Shown here: positions 1 through 8,748 of the stretch, one piece after another
Position numbering within the stretch: the stretch's first letter is position 1
How the letters are laid out: each line of letters begins with the position of its first letter
Origin: Paraferrimonas sp. SM1919
GTDB lineage: Bacteria > Pseudomonadota > Gammaproteobacteria > Enterobacterales > Shewanellaceae
Length of the DNA: 64,000 bases
NCBI RefSeq assembly: GCF_010993985.1
Contig: NZ_WINH01000007.1
Location: 1-64,000, forward strand
Reading direction: 5' to 3'
The notes under the pieces: generated by a model
The model's database searches: none
The model's input: the letters and a program-made list of their open reading frames with translations, nothing else
What the model was told of the DNA's origin: nothing
Translations under genes and position numbers: made by a program

Positions 1-1
1 C

Positions 2-76
2 GCGGCAGGTAATCTAACTGAAGCCGATGTACAGCAAATTAATGCGGGCCTAACCGAGACTCGTACTGCCGAATAA
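2..76 (+). CDS. C-terminal end of an unidentified protein (5' cut by window edge)
   Basis: An open frame runs in from the left edge and stops with TAA at 74-76. The 24 visible residues (ending GLTETRTAE) are polar and too short to assign to a family. A strong rho-independent terminator follows 27 bases later, which supports this being a real gene end. Confidence 0.5.
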   Translation, partial: AAGNLTEADVQQINAGLTETRTAE

Positions 77-103
77 TCGTTACTGAAGCAGCTGTTTGGA
101 TGA

Positions 104-136
104 AAACCGTTAAGTCTAGGCTTAACGGTTTTTTTA
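104..136 (+). terminator. Rho-independent terminator
   Basis: The 10-bp arms AACCGTTAAG and CTTAACGGTT flank a 6-base loop and are followed by a run of seven T. It ends the transcript entering from the left edge. Confidence 0.85.
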
Positions 137-317
137 TTTCAGTTAATTTGTAAGGTTAAGCTAGTGTTGTTTTTTTATCTTTAAAAGGTGACCGTTATGG
201 CAGTTTTTGGTTGTCAACTGTGACTCTCATCAAAGTCTCAAGTGACTAATCGCTCGGGGCTTTCGCCAATCAATATAATGTCGACCAATTATGTTTTTAT
301 TAATGGAAGTCGGCAAA

Positions 318-1397
318 ATGCGATCTATTATGTTTGTTTTTTCTTTATTGGCGGTAACTTTTCCTAGCTTTGCTGACAGTGAATCGGTACCTGTTGGGAT
401 CCGACCTTGTTGTGCCTTTGGTACCGATCTTCAGGCTGAAGTTGGCCCTATTCCAGTGCCTTTATATTCGATTAAGAATGTTGTTGAAACGGATGATGTA
501 GAAGACCATAGTTTTAATGATGGCTCATCGTCAGTACTTGGCAGTCTATTTGGCGCAGAGGATGAAGTTAACGGTTTAATTTACACTAACAAAGGCGGAT
601 TTATTGATACTGCCCACGTTCGTGACACTGCCGACTTTGCGTTTTACTTATTCCAACGTTTTCAGTCTGCAAAAGCAGATGAAGCGCCAATTAAGTTAAC
701 CGATGAATTACGTCAGCGTCAGATTGTCTTGCATGATCTTTCTCAAATTGATGCGACTGAGCGTTTACAAGCCAATGCTGAACTAGCAGGTTTACTGGCA
801 TTTCGTTTAGCCCAATGGCATGAAGTGGCGCAGTGGTACGGTTTAGTATCGGTGGGCAGCTTTAAAGAATATCCATCGGCTTTCTCACCTGAAGACCTAT
901 ATTCAAATATGTTAGGTGCCCGTATTGCAGTGGAAATGGTGATGGCTAACCCAGAGCTAAGCCAAGAAGAGTACGAACAAACCTTTGGTGAACACTTTGA
1001 AGGCCACCTGGAAGCATTACAAGCCCAAGATGAAGACACCACTATCGCTAAAATTAAAGAGCTTGACGGCAAATGGTGGGACAGTGAATCACGCCTGCCA
1101 GGTAAATGGGTCTTACGTACCCGTGATTACCACTTTAGCCTAACCCTAATGCCTAATGGTATGAGTAAGGGTAATGAGCAATCAATTGCAACATGGGCTA
1201 AGTGGGAGCAGTTTGCCACCTTAGAGCTCAATGCTACTGATGAGTTAGGCGAGTTTGAAGTGATCACTCAAGATCTTAAAGATAAACAAACTTGGACCCA
1301 TAATGATTTCCAAGCACTCGCGAATATCGCTAAACAAAAAGACATGCAAGATAGCCATAACCATAATGAACAGTTAAGCTATAAGCTGGATAAATAA
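318..1397 (+). CDS. DUF4056 domain protein, exported
   Basis: The protein has a signal peptide (MRSIMFVFSLLAVTFPSFA) and then a globular domain containing GGFIDTAHVRDTADFAFYL and AFSPEDLYSNMLGARIAVEM. I recognise this arrangement as DUF4056, a family of exported proteins of unknown function. The HVRD segment and conserved acidic positions could suggest an enzyme, but no reaction is known to me. I place the start at 318 because GGAAG lies 8 bases upstream and the signal peptide begins there; an in-frame ATG at 291 has no ribosome-binding site. The dgkA gene follows after 11 bases, so the two are probably co-transcribed, which hints at an envelope role. The C-terminal tail is polar and His/Asn-rich. 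Confidence 0.75.
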   Translation: MRSIMFVFSLLAVTFPSFADSESVPVGIRPCCAFGTDLQAEVGPIPVPLYSIKNVVETDDVEDHSFNDGSSSVLGSLFGAEDEVNGLIYTNKGGFIDTAHVRDTADFAFYLFQRFQSAKADEAPIKLTDELRQRQIVLHDLSQIDATERLQANAELAGLLAFRLAQWHEVAQWYGLVSVGSFKEYPSAFSPEDLYSNMLGARIAVEMVMANPELSQEEYEQTFGEHFEGHLEALQAQDEDTTIAKIKELDGKWWDSESRLPGKWVLRTRDYHFSLTLMPNGMSKGNEQSIATWAKWEQFATLELNATDELGEFEVITQDLKDKQTWTHNDFQALANIAKQKDMQDSHNHNEQLSYKLDK

Positions 1398-1408
1398 GAG
1401 TTTTATTA

Positions 1409-1780
1409 ATGAGCAAACCAGGCAGAACCGGATTAACCCGTATTGTATATGCGACTAAGTATTCAATGCAGGGCTTGAAAGCGGCATTTAAACATGAGGC
1501 GGCGTTTCGCCAAGAAGTGATGATGCTAGTGGCGGCATTAGCTGTGGTTGCCGTGTTTGATTTTGGTTTATACCAAAGCGTCGCATTAATTATCAGTGTG
1601 TTGATAATCATGCTGGCTGAACTTATGAATTCAGCGGTGGAAGCCGTCGTCGATAGAATTGGCCCTGAACACCATGAACTGTCTGGCCGCGCCAAAGACA
1701 TAGGCTCTGCGGCAGTATTTATTGCCATGGTCATCGCTGGGATGATTTGGCTAACAGTGTTTTATCAGCATTTCTTTTAA
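1409..1780 (+). CDS. dgkA: Diacylglycerol kinase, DgkA type
   Basis: This inner-membrane enzyme phosphorylates diacylglycerol with ATP to phosphatidic acid, recycling the diacylglycerol left by periplasmic glucan or lipid A modification. The length (123 aa) matches E. coli DgkA (122 aa). The catalytic stretch AELMNSAVEAVVDR gives E71, N74 and E78, equivalent to E69, N72 and E76 of E. coli. Three hydrophobic segments are visible, near residues 38-52, 57-72 and 99-119. It lies 11 bases downstream of the DUF4056 gene and ends before a strong terminator shared with the convergent metY. Confidence 0.96.
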   Translation: MSKPGRTGLTRIVYATKYSMQGLKAAFKHEAAFRQEVMMLVAALAVVAVFDFGLYQSVALIISVLIIMLAELMNSAVEAVVDRIGPEHHELSGRAKDIGSAAVFIAMVIAGMIWLTVFYQHFF

Positions 1781-1796
1781 CAGCTAAGAATTAACG

Positions 1797-1827
1797 AAAA
1801 AGGTAGCAAATTTGCTACCTTTTTTGT
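1797..1827. terminator. Bidirectional terminator between dgkA and metY
   Basis: AGGTAGCAAA is followed directly by TTTGCTACCT, with A5 before and T7 after, so the hairpin has a U-tract in both directions. It lies between convergent genes. Confidence 0.85.
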
Positions 1828-1846
1828 TTTTACTGGAGTATAGGTT

Positions 1847-3118
1847 TTACACCTGCTCTAGTGCTTGCTCCACATCGTTAATTATATCGTCGATGTTTTC
1901 AATACCGACAGAAATACGAACCAAGTCACGGCTTACTCCAGCTTTGGCAAGTTCTTCATCATTAAGTTGCCTGTGGGTGGTGGATGCTGGGTGACAGGCT
2001 AAGGATTTGGCATCGCCAATATTAACCAAGCGCAGAATCATCTGTAGGGCATCAATAAACTTACCGCCTGCTTCGTTACCGCCCTTAATACCAAAACTCA
2101 AAATACCTGAAGCTTTGCCGGAAGTGGTTAAGTGCATCAGCTCATTGTAAGGGCTTGATTCTAGGCCGGCATAGTTAACCCAGTTTACCTTTGGGTGAGC
2201 TTCTAGGTACTGTGCAAGCTGTAATGCGTTGTCACAATGGCGTTCCATACGCAGGCCAAGGGTTTCAAGGCCTTGCATAATATTAAAGGCATTTTGTGGG
2301 GATAACGCCGCGCCAGTATTACGCAGTGGCGCCACGCGGCAGCGGCCAATATAGGCCGCAGGGCCTAGGGCCTCGGTGAACACCACTCCATGATAAGAAG
2401 GATCTGGCTCGTTCAGCATTGGGAACCTATCTTTATTGGCTGCCCAATCAAATTTGCCGCTATCAACAATAATGCCGCCAATGGTGGTACCGTGTCCGCC
2501 AATGTATTTGGTAAGCGAGTGCACCACTATATGGGCACCAAGTTCAAACGGACGGCATAAAAATGGCGTTGCTACCGTGTTATCGACAATCAACGGCACC
2601 CCATGCTTTGCAGCGATTTCTGAAAGGCGTTTTATATCGACAATATTGCCCGCTGGATTACCAATCGACTCACAAAAAATCGCTCGGGTATTAGCGTCAA
2701 TAGCGTTTTCAAAGCCCTCAAAGTCATGGTCATCAACCATTCTGACTTCTATGCCCCTTTTCGGGAATGAATGGGCAAATAAGTTGTACGTTCCGCCGTA
2801 TAATTTGGCGCAGCTCACAATGTTTGAACCGACATCACAAATGGTTTCTAGGGCATAGGTAATGGCTGCCATACCTGAAGCTACGGCTAATGAGGCAATA
2901 CCGCCTTCCATTGCTGCAAGGCGTTGCTCTAACACGTCATTAGTCGGGTTCATGATGCGTGAATAGATATTACCGGGCACTTTTAAGTCAAACAAATCAG
3001 CCCCGTGCTGGGTGTCATCAAAGGTAAATGACGTGGTTTGGTAAATAGGAACGGCTGCCGCTTTGGTGGTGGCTTCACTAGTGTAACCATGGTGGAGAGC
3101 TAAAGATTCAAGTTTCAT
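1847..3118 (-). CDS. metY: O-acetylhomoserine sulfhydrylase (aminocarboxypropyltransferase)
   Basis: This is a PLP enzyme of the Cys/Met metabolism family. It makes homocysteine from O-acetyl-L-homoserine and sulfide, or replaces the thiol group. At 423 aa it has the MetY length rather than the roughly 385-400 aa of MetB/MetC. The PLP lysine is K204 in HSLTKYIGGHG, and MetY-type features include YSRIMNPTNDVLEQR and the N-terminal ALHHGYTSE. A GAGGGA ribosome-binding site precedes the ATG. The gene is monocistronic, between the bidirectional terminator and pldA. A methionine regulator (metR) lies 23 kb away; I saw no obvious MetJ box upstream. Confidence 0.93.
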   Translation of the reverse strand: MKLESLALHHGYTSEATTKAAAVPIYQTTSFTFDDTQHGADLFDLKVPGNIYSRIMNPTNDVLEQRLAAMEGGIASLAVASGMAAITYALETICDVGSNIVSCAKLYGGTYNLFAHSFPKRGIEVRMVDDHDFEGFENAIDANTRAIFCESIGNPAGNIVDIKRLSEIAAKHGVPLIVDNTVATPFLCRPFELGAHIVVHSLTKYIGGHGTTIGGIIVDSGKFDWAANKDRFPMLNEPDPSYHGVVFTEALGPAAYIGRCRVAPLRNTGAALSPQNAFNIMQGLETLGLRMERHCDNALQLAQYLEAHPKVNWVNYAGLESSPYNELMHLTTSGKASGILSFGIKGGNEAGGKFIDALQMILRLVNIGDAKSLACHPASTTHRQLNDEELAKAGVSRDLVRISVGIENIDDIINDVEQALEQV

Positions 3119-3261
3119 TTTGTTCCCTCAAAAAAGTGATGAACAAAAAATATACAGCAGCTAATTTGGAAATGTTAGAATCTTGAAGTATAAGTTATTC
3201 ATTTTAGGCAATAATTAGTAAGCGCCATTACCGACAATGAATTGGAAATAATAGTATTTAT

Positions 3262-4308
3262 ATGAATGTTAACTATGTTTTGGGGCTTTTCGCCGCGGTA
3301 GCGTGTGCTGCTACTGATGCTAAAGAAGTTCAGTTAGAAACTGAAATAAGAGAGCAGCAACAGAAATGTTTATTAGAAAAAGTAAAAACTGCAGAGGATA
3401 GAAAAACTGCTGGCCAAATCCGCCGTGAGTGTTTTAGTCAAATTCAAGTTGCTCAAGAATTGGAAGAGATAGAAATTGATGGCAAGCGCATAAAGCTTGG
3501 TATGATCTCTAAAAGGATTTTAAAAGAGCAACTTGCCCAGCAAAATGACTTTGCCATTACTCCCCACGATATTAACTATATGCTGCCGGTGTATGCGACG
3601 TCAGGCATTAACCAGCAAGCCTATAAGGGCGTTGAAGAGTTTTCCGAAGGCTTTAAAGACATAGAAGCCAAATTTCAATTGAGTGTAAAAGCGCCCTTGA
3701 GCTACGGTGATTTATTTACCAGCGGCGATGGCTTGTACTTTGCTTTTACTCTTGAGGCTTGGTGGCAGGTGTATGCTACCGATTTATCGAGTCCATTTAG
3801 GGAAACCAATTATAAACCTGAAGTGTTTTATATTATGCCTACCAGCTGGAAACCCTTTGATGGTAACACTGGCTTAGTCTTTGGCATGGAGCATCAGTCT
3901 AATGGTCGCAGCTCTGCTTTATCTCGCTCATGGAATCGTTTATATGCTAACTTACTTTTTGAAAAAGGCCCATGGGCCGTGTCATTTCAACCTTGGTTTA
4001 GGTTACCTGAAGATACTAAAGAATTTGTAGGTGATACCGAAGGTGATGATAACCCAGATATACAAGATTATATGGGTCATTTTGAGTTTGGTACCGCTTA
4101 CCATAAAAATGATATTGAATATCGCTTAAAGCTGAGACAAAACTTTTCTACAGGTAAAGGCGCAGCTGAGTTGAGTCTAACGACACCTCTTTGGGGAAAG
4201 CTTAGGGGTTATGTGAGTGTGTTTAATGGTTATGGTGATTCCATGATTGATTATAACCACCATCAAACTCGATTCGGTTTAGGAATTGCATTAAATAATA
4301 TGTTCTAG
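3262..4308 (+). CDS. pldA: Outer-membrane phospholipase A (PldA)
   Basis: This is a beta-barrel phospholipase of the outer membrane, dimeric and calcium-activated in E. coli, that hydrolyses phospholipids reaching the outer leaflet. The active-site block EHQSNGRSSALSRSWNRLY places H211, S213 and N225 with the E. coli spacing of H142, S144 and N156. A short signal peptide ends near residue 20 (ACAATDA). A roughly 100-residue segment between signal and barrel is longer than in E. coli PldA and is rich in Glu, Lys and Gln, with two Cys (C36, C57); its role is unclear. The C-terminus ends in F, as in barrel proteins. Confidence 0.93.
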   Translation: MNVNYVLGLFAAVACAATDAKEVQLETEIREQQQKCLLEKVKTAEDRKTAGQIRRECFSQIQVAQELEEIEIDGKRIKLGMISKRILKEQLAQQNDFAITPHDINYMLPVYATSGINQQAYKGVEEFSEGFKDIEAKFQLSVKAPLSYGDLFTSGDGLYFAFTLEAWWQVYATDLSSPFRETNYKPEVFYIMPTSWKPFDGNTGLVFGMEHQSNGRSSALSRSWNRLYANLLFEKGPWAVSFQPWFRLPEDTKEFVGDTEGDDNPDIQDYMGHFEFGTAYHKNDIEYRLKLRQNFSTGKGAAELSLTTPLWGKLRGYVSVFNGYGDSMIDYNHHQTRFGLGIALNNMF

Positions 4309-4331
4309 ACGTAAAGCTTGTTTGCTAAACC

Positions 4332-4357
4332 ATGCCGGATATTTTATCCGGCATTTT
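4332..4357 (+). terminator. Probable terminator after pldA
   Basis: ATGCCGGATA and TATCCGGCAT form a 10-bp stem with a three-T loop and a short T tract. Confidence 0.6.
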
Positions 4358-4458
4358 GCTATTTGCACATAAACGACTGACATTCGTCATATTTACTCAT
4401 ACTAATAAATGCTATAAGTTTATATCATTATGATTTTTTGTTGTGAGTAGGACAAACC

Positions 4459-5658
4459 ATGAACAAGCCATTGACCGGTGTAAAAGTTATTGATCTAACC
4501 CATATGCTGTCTGGCCCTTATGGGGCGATGATTTTAGCGGATTTGGGTGCAGATACCATTAAGGTGGAGCCATTAAAAGGTGAAGGTACCCGTAAACTAT
4601 TAGCCAGTGATCCCAATAACTCGGTGGACGGCTTTGGTGCTTACTTTATTACCTTGAACCGTAACAAGCGTTCAGTGGCAATTGATTTAAAAACCGAAGA
4701 AGGCAAACAGCTGTTTTATCAATTGGTGGCTGAAGTAGACGTGGTGATTTCTAACTTTGGCCCAGGGGTACCTGAACGTTTAGGTATTGATTACGACACC
4801 CTTAAAAAGCACAATCAAAAAATTATTACCTGTACAGTAACCGGCTTTGGTTCAACTGGCCCTGGCTCTATGCGTCCAGCCTTTGATCAAGTGGCTCAAG
4901 CGTTTGGTGGTGGTATGTCGATTACCGGTAAGGATGCCAGCGACCCTATTCGTGCTGGTATTCCTATCGGTGATTTAGGCGGCGGTATGTTCTCGGTTAT
5001 GGGCATACTTACCGCGCTACTTGAGCGTGAAAAAAGCGGCATTGGCCAGCATGTGGATATTTCTATGCTGGATTGTCAGGTGTCTATGCTGAACTATATG
5101 GCGACCATGCATTTTATCTCAAGTGAAAACCCGCATCCTATTGGTAATGGCCATTTTGTGCATGTACCTTATAACTCTTACCCAACTAAAGATGGCCATA
5201 TTATTTTGGCAGTCATTACCGATAATTTCTGGCAGAACCTGAAAACCGTAGTGAACCTGCCCCAGTTTGACGATCCCAAATACGATGGTCAGCCGGGTCG
5301 TTTAGCCGATAAAGCTATGATCGATGGGGCGTTAACCGAATTATTCAGTACCAATACCAATGCGTTCTGGTTAGAAAAGCTGGAAGCGGCCCGTATTCCC
5401 TGTGCACCAGTCAATAAGTTCTCTGATGTACTCAACGACAGTCAAGTATTGCATCGTAATATGGTGGTGGATATACATCATCCCGATGGTAAATCTACCA
5501 AGGCACCGGGTAACCCAATTAAGTTATCTCGCACCAATGAAGACAGTTATAGCCCAGCGCCTCATATTGGCCAACATACCGATGAGGTGCTGAATGAATT
5601 ACTGGGCATGAGTGAAGAACAAATTGCTGGTTTAAAACAAAATAATATTATTGGGTAA
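4459..5658 (+). CDS. Family III CoA-transferase (CaiB/BaiF type)
   Basis: This 399-aa protein is expected to move CoA between a CoA thioester and a free carboxylic acid in the cytoplasm. Family features are the N-terminal GVKVIDLTHMLSGPYGAMIL, IKVEPLKGEGTR, NRNKRSVAIDLK and the catalytic aspartate D172 in IPIGDLGGGM. The next gene, an HMG-CoA-lyase-type enzyme, starts 5 bases after the stop. The pair therefore probably activates an acid to its CoA ester and then cleaves it. The CaiB-family enzyme SUGCT uses glutarate or 3-hydroxy-3-methylglutarate with succinyl-CoA, so 3-hydroxy-3-methylglutarate or a related branched diacid is a reasonable guess. The true substrate cannot be read from the sequence. 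Confidence 0.9.
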   Translation: MNKPLTGVKVIDLTHMLSGPYGAMILADLGADTIKVEPLKGEGTRKLLASDPNNSVDGFGAYFITLNRNKRSVAIDLKTEEGKQLFYQLVAEVDVVISNFGPGVPERLGIDYDTLKKHNQKIITCTVTGFGSTGPGSMRPAFDQVAQAFGGGMSITGKDASDPIRAGIPIGDLGGGMFSVMGILTALLEREKSGIGQHVDISMLDCQVSMLNYMATMHFISSENPHPIGNGHFVHVPYNSYPTKDGHIILAVITDNFWQNLKTVVNLPQFDDPKYDGQPGRLADKAMIDGALTELFSTNTNAFWLEKLEAARIPCAPVNKFSDVLNDSQVLHRNMVVDIHHPDGKSTKAPGNPIKLSRTNEDSYSPAPHIGQHTDEVLNELLGMSEEQIAGLKQNNIIG

Positions 5659-5663
5659 GCACT

Positions 5664-6584
5664 ATGGATAACGTCATTATTACCGATGTTGGCCCAAGGG
5701 ATGGCTTGCAAAACCAAGCCGTGCACCTAAGTCCTGAAACTCGATTAAGCCTGATCCAAAACCTGTTAGAGTGTGGTTTACAGCGAGTTGAAGTGGGGGC
5801 GTTTGTGTCGCCTAAAGCGGTACCAGCCATGGCGGGTACCGATGTGATTACCAGGGCGCTCGCTAATATTTCAGCTCAAGACTTTCAGGTTCTTATCCCT
5901 AACGCTAAAGGCTATGACATTGCTCTGGCCAACGGTGCCAAAACCATGATGTTTGTGGTGTGTGCATCTGAAACCATGAATCAAAAAAATGTCCGCATGA
6001 GCATTGAAGATTCCATTAACGATTTGGCCCAGTTGTATAAGCAAGCTAAGGCTGATGGGGTTAAATTAATTACCTGTATTGCGGTTGCATGGCAGTGCCC
6101 ATTTGAGGGTAAAACTGAGCCTAGGCAAGTATGGCAAATGGCTGAGGCCTTACAGGAGATAGGTGCCGATAGCCTGTTGATAGCCGATACCATTGGCGCG
6201 GCGTCACCGACGGCGGTGAAAAACTTAATGGCACCTCTGGTGAAGCAATTTGGTCAGGACAATATAGGATGTCATTTCCATGATACTCGGGCGATGGGAT
6301 TGGCCAATGTCTATGCTGCCTATGAGGCGGGAGTTCGTCATTTTGATGCCGCCATTGGTGGTTTAGGTGGATGCCCATTTGCTCCTGGCGCAACGGGAAA
6401 TGTGGCCACCGAAGATGTGGTGCAGATGTTCCAGCAGATGGGGGTCGAGACCAATATCGATTTAGATAAGCTCTATCAAGTCGGCCAACAGGCGGGTACC
6501 TTAGTTAAACTTGAATCGGGCGGTCGTGGTCAAAAATTCCGTTCTTTGCAGTTAGAAAAAGGCAATAGCCTCAATGAGCTATGA
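5664..6584 (+). CDS. Hydroxymethylglutaryl-CoA lyase family enzyme
   Basis: This is a TIM-barrel, metal-dependent acyl-CoA lyase of the HMGL-like family. VGPRDGLQN gives R12 and D13, GCHFHDTR gives the metal-binding H204 and H206, and GGLGGCPFAPGATGN gives the flexible-loop cysteine C237. All key residues of HMG-CoA lyase are present. The length (306 aa) fits a bacterial enzyme without a targeting peptide. It is translationally close to the CoA-transferase (5-base gap). The expected products are acetyl-CoA and acetoacetate if the substrate is HMG-CoA; a citramalyl-CoA-like substrate is possible. No 3-methylglutaconyl-CoA hydratase or methylcrotonyl-CoA carboxylase genes are adjacent, so this is not the usual leucine-degradation cluster. 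Confidence 0.9.
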   Translation: MDNVIITDVGPRDGLQNQAVHLSPETRLSLIQNLLECGLQRVEVGAFVSPKAVPAMAGTDVITRALANISAQDFQVLIPNAKGYDIALANGAKTMMFVVCASETMNQKNVRMSIEDSINDLAQLYKQAKADGVKLITCIAVAWQCPFEGKTEPRQVWQMAEALQEIGADSLLIADTIGAASPTAVKNLMAPLVKQFGQDNIGCHFHDTRAMGLANVYAAYEAGVRHFDAAIGGLGGCPFAPGATGNVATEDVVQMFQQMGVETNIDLDKLYQVGQQAGTLVKLESGGRGQKFRSLQLEKGNSLNEL

Positions 6585-6740
6585 ATTACTTTGGGCTATA
6601 AAGTTGATGGTAAAACTAACTTAATAGCAGTAGCCTGAGAAAGATTGCAAATGCAATAACGATGACAAGAATTGAACCATTTTGAACAACAATATAGGCA
6701 GTAATAGCGCTACTTTTTACTCAATTAAATAGGAAATAGC

Positions 6741-7682
6741 ATGAAAGCTTTGTTAAAGGGAATTGGTTACACATTGTTAACCTTGGTATTAGCGATTGCT
6801 GCATACTTAGGTTATGTCCTGTTAAGGTATCAAGATATTCCTGTGGCAGAGCTGGCTTCCAAGCAAACGCAAACCATGCAGGTGTTAGATAATACGGTTT
6901 ATTATCAGCGTCAAGGTAACCCAGATGCGCCTAATTTAGTGCTTATTCATTCTCACTTTTTTACTATGGATATGTGGGACAGCTGGGTAGCGTTATTAAG
7001 TCCACACTTTAATATTATCCGCTATGACTTAACCAGCCACGGTCTGACAGGGGCCGAGGTCAACCATGATTATTCCATGGCTCAGGATGTAGCTTTACTC
7101 GCAGGTTTAGTCGAACAACTGCAGCTTGATTCATTTATTTTGGTTGGCAGTTCATTAGGGGGCAATATCGCCCTCAATTACACCGCTGCTCATCCAGATA
7201 AAGTCAGCGCCTTAGTATTGCAAAATTCTGGTGGATTTAGGAAGGCCAACAGTCGTGGTGGTCGTGCCGAAGATATGCCATGGTGGGCGGATTATCTGCT
7301 GTATGTGATGCCCAAACTTGCCTTTGAAAAGTTTTATAAATGGGTGGTGGTAGATGTCAGCGCTCACCAACAACACAATATTGATGCCTTCCATAATGGT
7401 TTCTTGCGCGAAGGCAATCGTGAGGCAGAAATTAAGCGCATGCGCCAGTTTAAGCTTGGCGGTACCGCCGAGGCTTTGCAAAAGATCACTGTTCCAGTGC
7501 TTATTCAATGGGGTCAAGACAACCCGCAATTGCCTGTGGCTTTGGCGGAAAATTTTGTTGAGCACCTAACCCGTGCAAGCAAGGTTGAAGTTGAAATTTA
7601 CCCGAAAGCTGGCCATGTATTAGCCCTTGAGCAACCTAGGCAAAGTGCCAATACCTTTATCGATTTTGTTAACCAACTATAG
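6741..7682 (+). CDS. Alpha/beta hydrolase, membrane-anchored
   Basis: An N-terminal hydrophobic segment (residues 5-28) acts as signal or anchor and is followed by an alpha/beta-hydrolase fold. The nucleophile is S138 in GSSLGG, the oxyanion region is LVLIHSHFF, and the catalytic His lies in KAGHVLALEQP near residue 293. The fold resembles small esterases and lactonases, and the substrate is unknown. A second hydrolase follows after 11 bases and an MFS transporter after that, suggesting a three-gene unit that hydrolyses and exports or imports a small molecule. Confidence 0.85.
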   Translation: MKALLKGIGYTLLTLVLAIAAYLGYVLLRYQDIPVAELASKQTQTMQVLDNTVYYQRQGNPDAPNLVLIHSHFFTMDMWDSWVALLSPHFNIIRYDLTSHGLTGAEVNHDYSMAQDVALLAGLVEQLQLDSFILVGSSLGGNIALNYTAAHPDKVSALVLQNSGGFRKANSRGGRAEDMPWWADYLLYVMPKLAFEKFYKWVVVDVSAHQQHNIDAFHNGFLREGNREAEIKRMRQFKLGGTAEALQKITVPVLIQWGQDNPQLPVALAENFVEHLTRASKVEVEIYPKAGHVLALEQPRQSANTFIDFVNQL

Positions 7683-7693
7683 GGAATAATAAA

Positions 7694-8716
7694 ATGAAAA
7701 TATTCAACGCGGCTGTAGTTGGGCTATCGATAGCGGTAAGCGCATGTTCATCTCCAGAAGTGGAATTACCAGCAGTACCAGAGTTGCAAATGAGCACCTT
7801 TGAGCTGAGTAATTTATATGGCGCGACAGCGCCAAACCTAGATGTGATTGATTATGGTGAAGAGAGTGAATCAAGCTTAGAAGCCCCATTTAGATTGCTG
7901 GCGGTAGAAACTAAACAGGCATTGCCGTTATTAGTGTTTTCCCATGGTATGTGGGCCAGTCAAACTCGCTATGACAATTTATTAATGCATTGGGCCAAGC
8001 AAGGCTATGCGGTGTTAAGTATTAACCATGTCGATTGCTGTTCAATGGCTAAGGGTATTTTTAATTCACTGCGCTATGGCAACCTAGGCTTGATTCAAAA
8101 GCGCGACCAAGACATCGCAGCACTGCTTAATTTGGCGCCAGAGATCACTAACAGGCATGGGGTGACTATTGATACCACCAATGTGGCCATTGTGGGGCAT
8201 TCCTTTGGTGCTTTTAGCGCGCAAATGATTGCTGGCGCGAGAGCCAAAAGTGATCAGGGCTGGTATCAGTTTGATACGGGCTTATTGAGCGGTGAAATTG
8301 GTATGGAAGACATTAAAGCCATTGTGGCGGTGTCGCCACCTGGCCCTATGTTTGATGAAATCACCAGTGAAAGCTGGGATGGCATTAATAAACCTATGTT
8401 AGTGACTACGGGAACTTGGGATGTAGAACCAAGGTTCTTTCCGCAATATCAGCTGCATCAAATGTCTTATGATAAAGCGCCCAAAGGAGATAAATACACC
8501 TTAGTAGTGGCTGGGGCTGATCACTATTACGGAAATTTAATTTGCCGCCCAGAGCGAGAGCAAGCACCGCAAACTAAGCAGTTTGAAATATTAAAGTCTA
8601 TTACTACAGCATTTTTAGATACTTATTTAAAAGGCATTGAAGATGCCAGCTATGCCATAGAAGCAGGCGCGATTGATGAAGCTACAGCAGGCTTTGCGAC
8701 TTTAATCTCTAAATAA
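7694..8716 (+). CDS. Lipoprotein alpha/beta hydrolase, PAF-acetylhydrolase/dienelactone-hydrolase-like
   Basis: The N-terminus ends in a lipobox-like AVSACSS with C18, so it is probably a lipoprotein. The nucleophile elbow is GHSFGA with S170, the oxyanion segment is VFSHGMWAS near 82-89, and the catalytic His is probably in AGADHYYGN. The layout resembles predicted secreted dienelactone or PAF-acetylhydrolase-type hydrolases. It sits between another hydrolase and an MFS transporter on the same strand. The substrate cannot be predicted. Confidence 0.82.
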   Translation: MKIFNAAVVGLSIAVSACSSPEVELPAVPELQMSTFELSNLYGATAPNLDVIDYGEESESSLEAPFRLLAVETKQALPLLVFSHGMWASQTRYDNLLMHWAKQGYAVLSINHVDCCSMAKGIFNSLRYGNLGLIQKRDQDIAALLNLAPEITNRHGVTIDTTNVAIVGHSFGAFSAQMIAGARAKSDQGWYQFDTGLLSGEIGMEDIKAIVAVSPPGPMFDEITSESWDGINKPMLVTTGTWDVEPRFFPQYQLHQMSYDKAPKGDKYTLVVAGADHYYGNLICRPEREQAPQTKQFEILKSITTAFLDTYLKGIEDASYAIEAGAIDEATAGFATLISK

Positions 8717-8748
8717 TTAGGTCAGGTCAATTTTCACAAGGAGTGACT

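Noticed and set aside
743..1072. Minus-strand frame inside the DUF4056 gene
   Set aside because: It lies wholly antisense to a well-supported gene, with low-complexity Ser-rich content and no ribosome-binding site.
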